Below, piece by piece: positions 63,136 to 64,000 of a DNA stretch of 64,000 nucleotides. A program made the translations under genes and the position numbers. How positions within the stretch are numbered: position 1 is the stretch's first letter; every line of letters begins with the position of its first letter. The notes beneath the pieces were generated by a model. That model had not been told where the DNA came from, ran no database searches, and saw only the letters and a list, made by a program, of their open reading frames with translations. Origin of the DNA: CAVPCY01 sp963770765 (GTDB taxonomy: Bacteria; Actinomycetota; Coriobacteriia; Anaerosomatales; PHET01); the NCBI GenBank assembly GCA_963770765.1, contig CAVYQS010000007.1, positions 124,001 through 188,000 on the forward strand. Reading direction: 5' to 3'.

Positions 63136-64000
63136 CTACTTGGTGGCCGACGTCTCAGCCGAACCCTTTGTGCTCGCCTTGAGTTCCTCGACCAGAATCT
63201 CGATCTCGGCCTTGCCTCGCAGCTCGTCGAGGTACTTCTGGTACGCATCGGCCCTGGCCTGCTGCTGGAGGATCTGCACGATCTGGTCTTTCACGTCCTC
63301 GAGCTTCTGCTGGGAGCCCTCGCGTTCGTCGGTCACCCGGATGATGTGCCAGCCGTAAGGTGACTGCACGAGCTCGGACGTCTCCCCGACCTTGAGCTCG
63401 CCCAGCGCGGTCTCGAACTCGGCGACGTACGCGGTCGTGGGCCAGCCCAGGTCCCCGCCCTTGCTGGCGGTGGCGGTATCCACCGAGTTGGCCTTCGCGA
63501 GTGCAGCGAAGTCCCCACCCTCGTTGACCTGCTTGAGAATCGCAGCGGCCTTCTCCTTGTCCTCAGGCTTGAACAGGATGTGTGAGGCGCGCTTGGCCTC
63601 CTGCTGGAAGAACTGCGCCTCGTTGTTGTCGAAGTAGGCCTTGATCTCCGCGTCCGAGACCTTCGCGTCACTCGCGATCGTCTCGATGAGCTTCTGAGTG
63701 AGGAGCTGGTCGCGCACCTGGGTGGCGAGCGACTCCTCGGTCATGCCGGCGCTCTCGAGTGCGGACTGGAACTGCGCATCGTCCTTGAATCCGGCCTTGA
63801 GCTGCTCGATCTGCTTGTCGACATCGGCGTCGGTGACCTCGATGCCCTTGTCTTTCGCAGCCTGGCTGACGAGCTTCTGGTTGATGAGCTGGTCGAGCAG
63901 GCGCTGCTTGAAGTCGATGAGGCGGCCTTCGCCGTCAGCGCCCTCGAACATCTGCGGGTACTGCTGTTTGAGCTGTTCGACCTGCTTGTCCAGCTCTTCG
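63136..64000 (-). CDS. Parvulin-type peptidyl-prolyl isomerase (PrsA/SurA-like), 5' part outside window
   Basis: 288 residues are visible; the N-terminus with its signal peptide is beyond the right edge. A long helical SurA-N-type region (L-I-N-Q-K-L-V-S-Q-A-A-K) leads to a rotamase domain with A-S-H-I-L-F-K, G-G-D-L-G-W and P-Y-G-W-H-I-I-R-V. It folds exported proteins, which in this organism would include the cytochromes. Confidence 0.88.
   Translation of the reverse strand, partial: EELDKQVEQLKQQYPQMFEGADGEGRLIDFKQRLLDQLINQKLVSQAAKDKGIEVTDADVDKQIEQLKAGFKDDAQFQSALESAGMTEESLATQVRDQLLTQKLIETIASDAKVSDAEIKAYFDNNEAQFFQQEAKRASHILFKPEDKEKAAAILKQVNEGGDFAALAKANSVDTATASKGGDLGWPTTAYVAEFETALGELKVGETSELVQSPYGWHIIRVTDEREGSQQKLEDVKDQIVQILQQQARADAYQKYLDELRGKAEIEILVEELKASTKGSAETSATK

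Overview
The window is a high-GC anaerobic actinobacterial chromosome segment, most like the Coriobacteriia/Anaerosomatales branch. At the right end the order peptidyl-prolyl isomerase, mazG, enolase, methyltransferase, DUF4282-like protein, pyruvate kinase, FtsB/DivIC-like, DUF501, Ppx/GppA is an actinobacterial housekeeping neighbourhood. The rest is typical of a strict anaerobe that handles many c-type hemes: a selenocysteine formate dehydrogenase, five multiheme cytochromes, tungstate uptake, a flavodiiron protein and a complete selenocysteine decoding system. No transposase, integrase, CRISPR array or rRNA was seen.

Region by region. 1-8 kb (minus strand): fdhA (in-frame UGA plus SECIS hairpin), fdhB, a six-heme cytochrome, a polytopic membrane protein and a lipoprotein running off the left edge. 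8-15.7 kb (minus): an operon of cytochrome b, 7-, 13- and 20-heme cytochromes, a membrane TPR protein and a membrane NHL beta-propeller. The palindrome TTGTAAC-N4-GTTACAA, of CRP/FNR type, lies upstream of both units. 15.7-27.1 kb (minus): a DUF3343 selenium/sulfur carrier candidate, a cysteine-desulfurase-like enzyme, molybdopterin genes (mogA/moaB, MOSC, moaC, moaA, mobB, a 72-aa protein, moeA, a mobA-fdhD fusion), tungstate transporter tupABC and a LysR regulator. 27.2-30.2 kb (plus): a Zur-like regulator with an operator and an ECF metal transporter. 30.2-41.8 kb: a flavodiiron/flavin reductase/prenyl synthase operon, a fetAB-like exporter, a secreted beta-propeller, a nitroreductase, a DUF523/DUF1722 protein, a photolyase, a lipoprotein and a lysozyme-like protein. 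41.9 kb: tRNA-Sec. 42.1-46.8 kb (plus): a NapC/NrfH-type domain fused to a 36-residue two-heme repeat (29 heme sites in all), a Lys/Asp/His-rich exported protein and a two-component system. 46.7-51.8 kb (minus): selB, selA, a small membrane peptide, a YedF-like protein and selD, which itself carries a UGA selenocysteine codon. 51.8-55.7 kb (minus): a glycosidase-like protein, a TPR protein and a degenerate B12-binding protein. 55.8-64 kb: tRNA-Leu and the housekeeping block.

How the parts fit (inference): SelABD, tRNA-Sec, the DUF3343/desulfurase pair and YedF supply selenium; TupABC and the Moa/Moe/Mob/FdhD proteins supply the tungsto- or molybdopterin cofactor; both converge on the exported formate dehydrogenase. 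Electrons from formate or the quinol pool could then pass to the multiheme cytochromes on the outer face, which suggests respiration with an extracellular or high-potential acceptor.

Ten frame breaks interrupt otherwise well-conserved proteins, four of them in fdhA. They are more likely sequence indel errors than decay, and the affected genes are annotated across the breaks.
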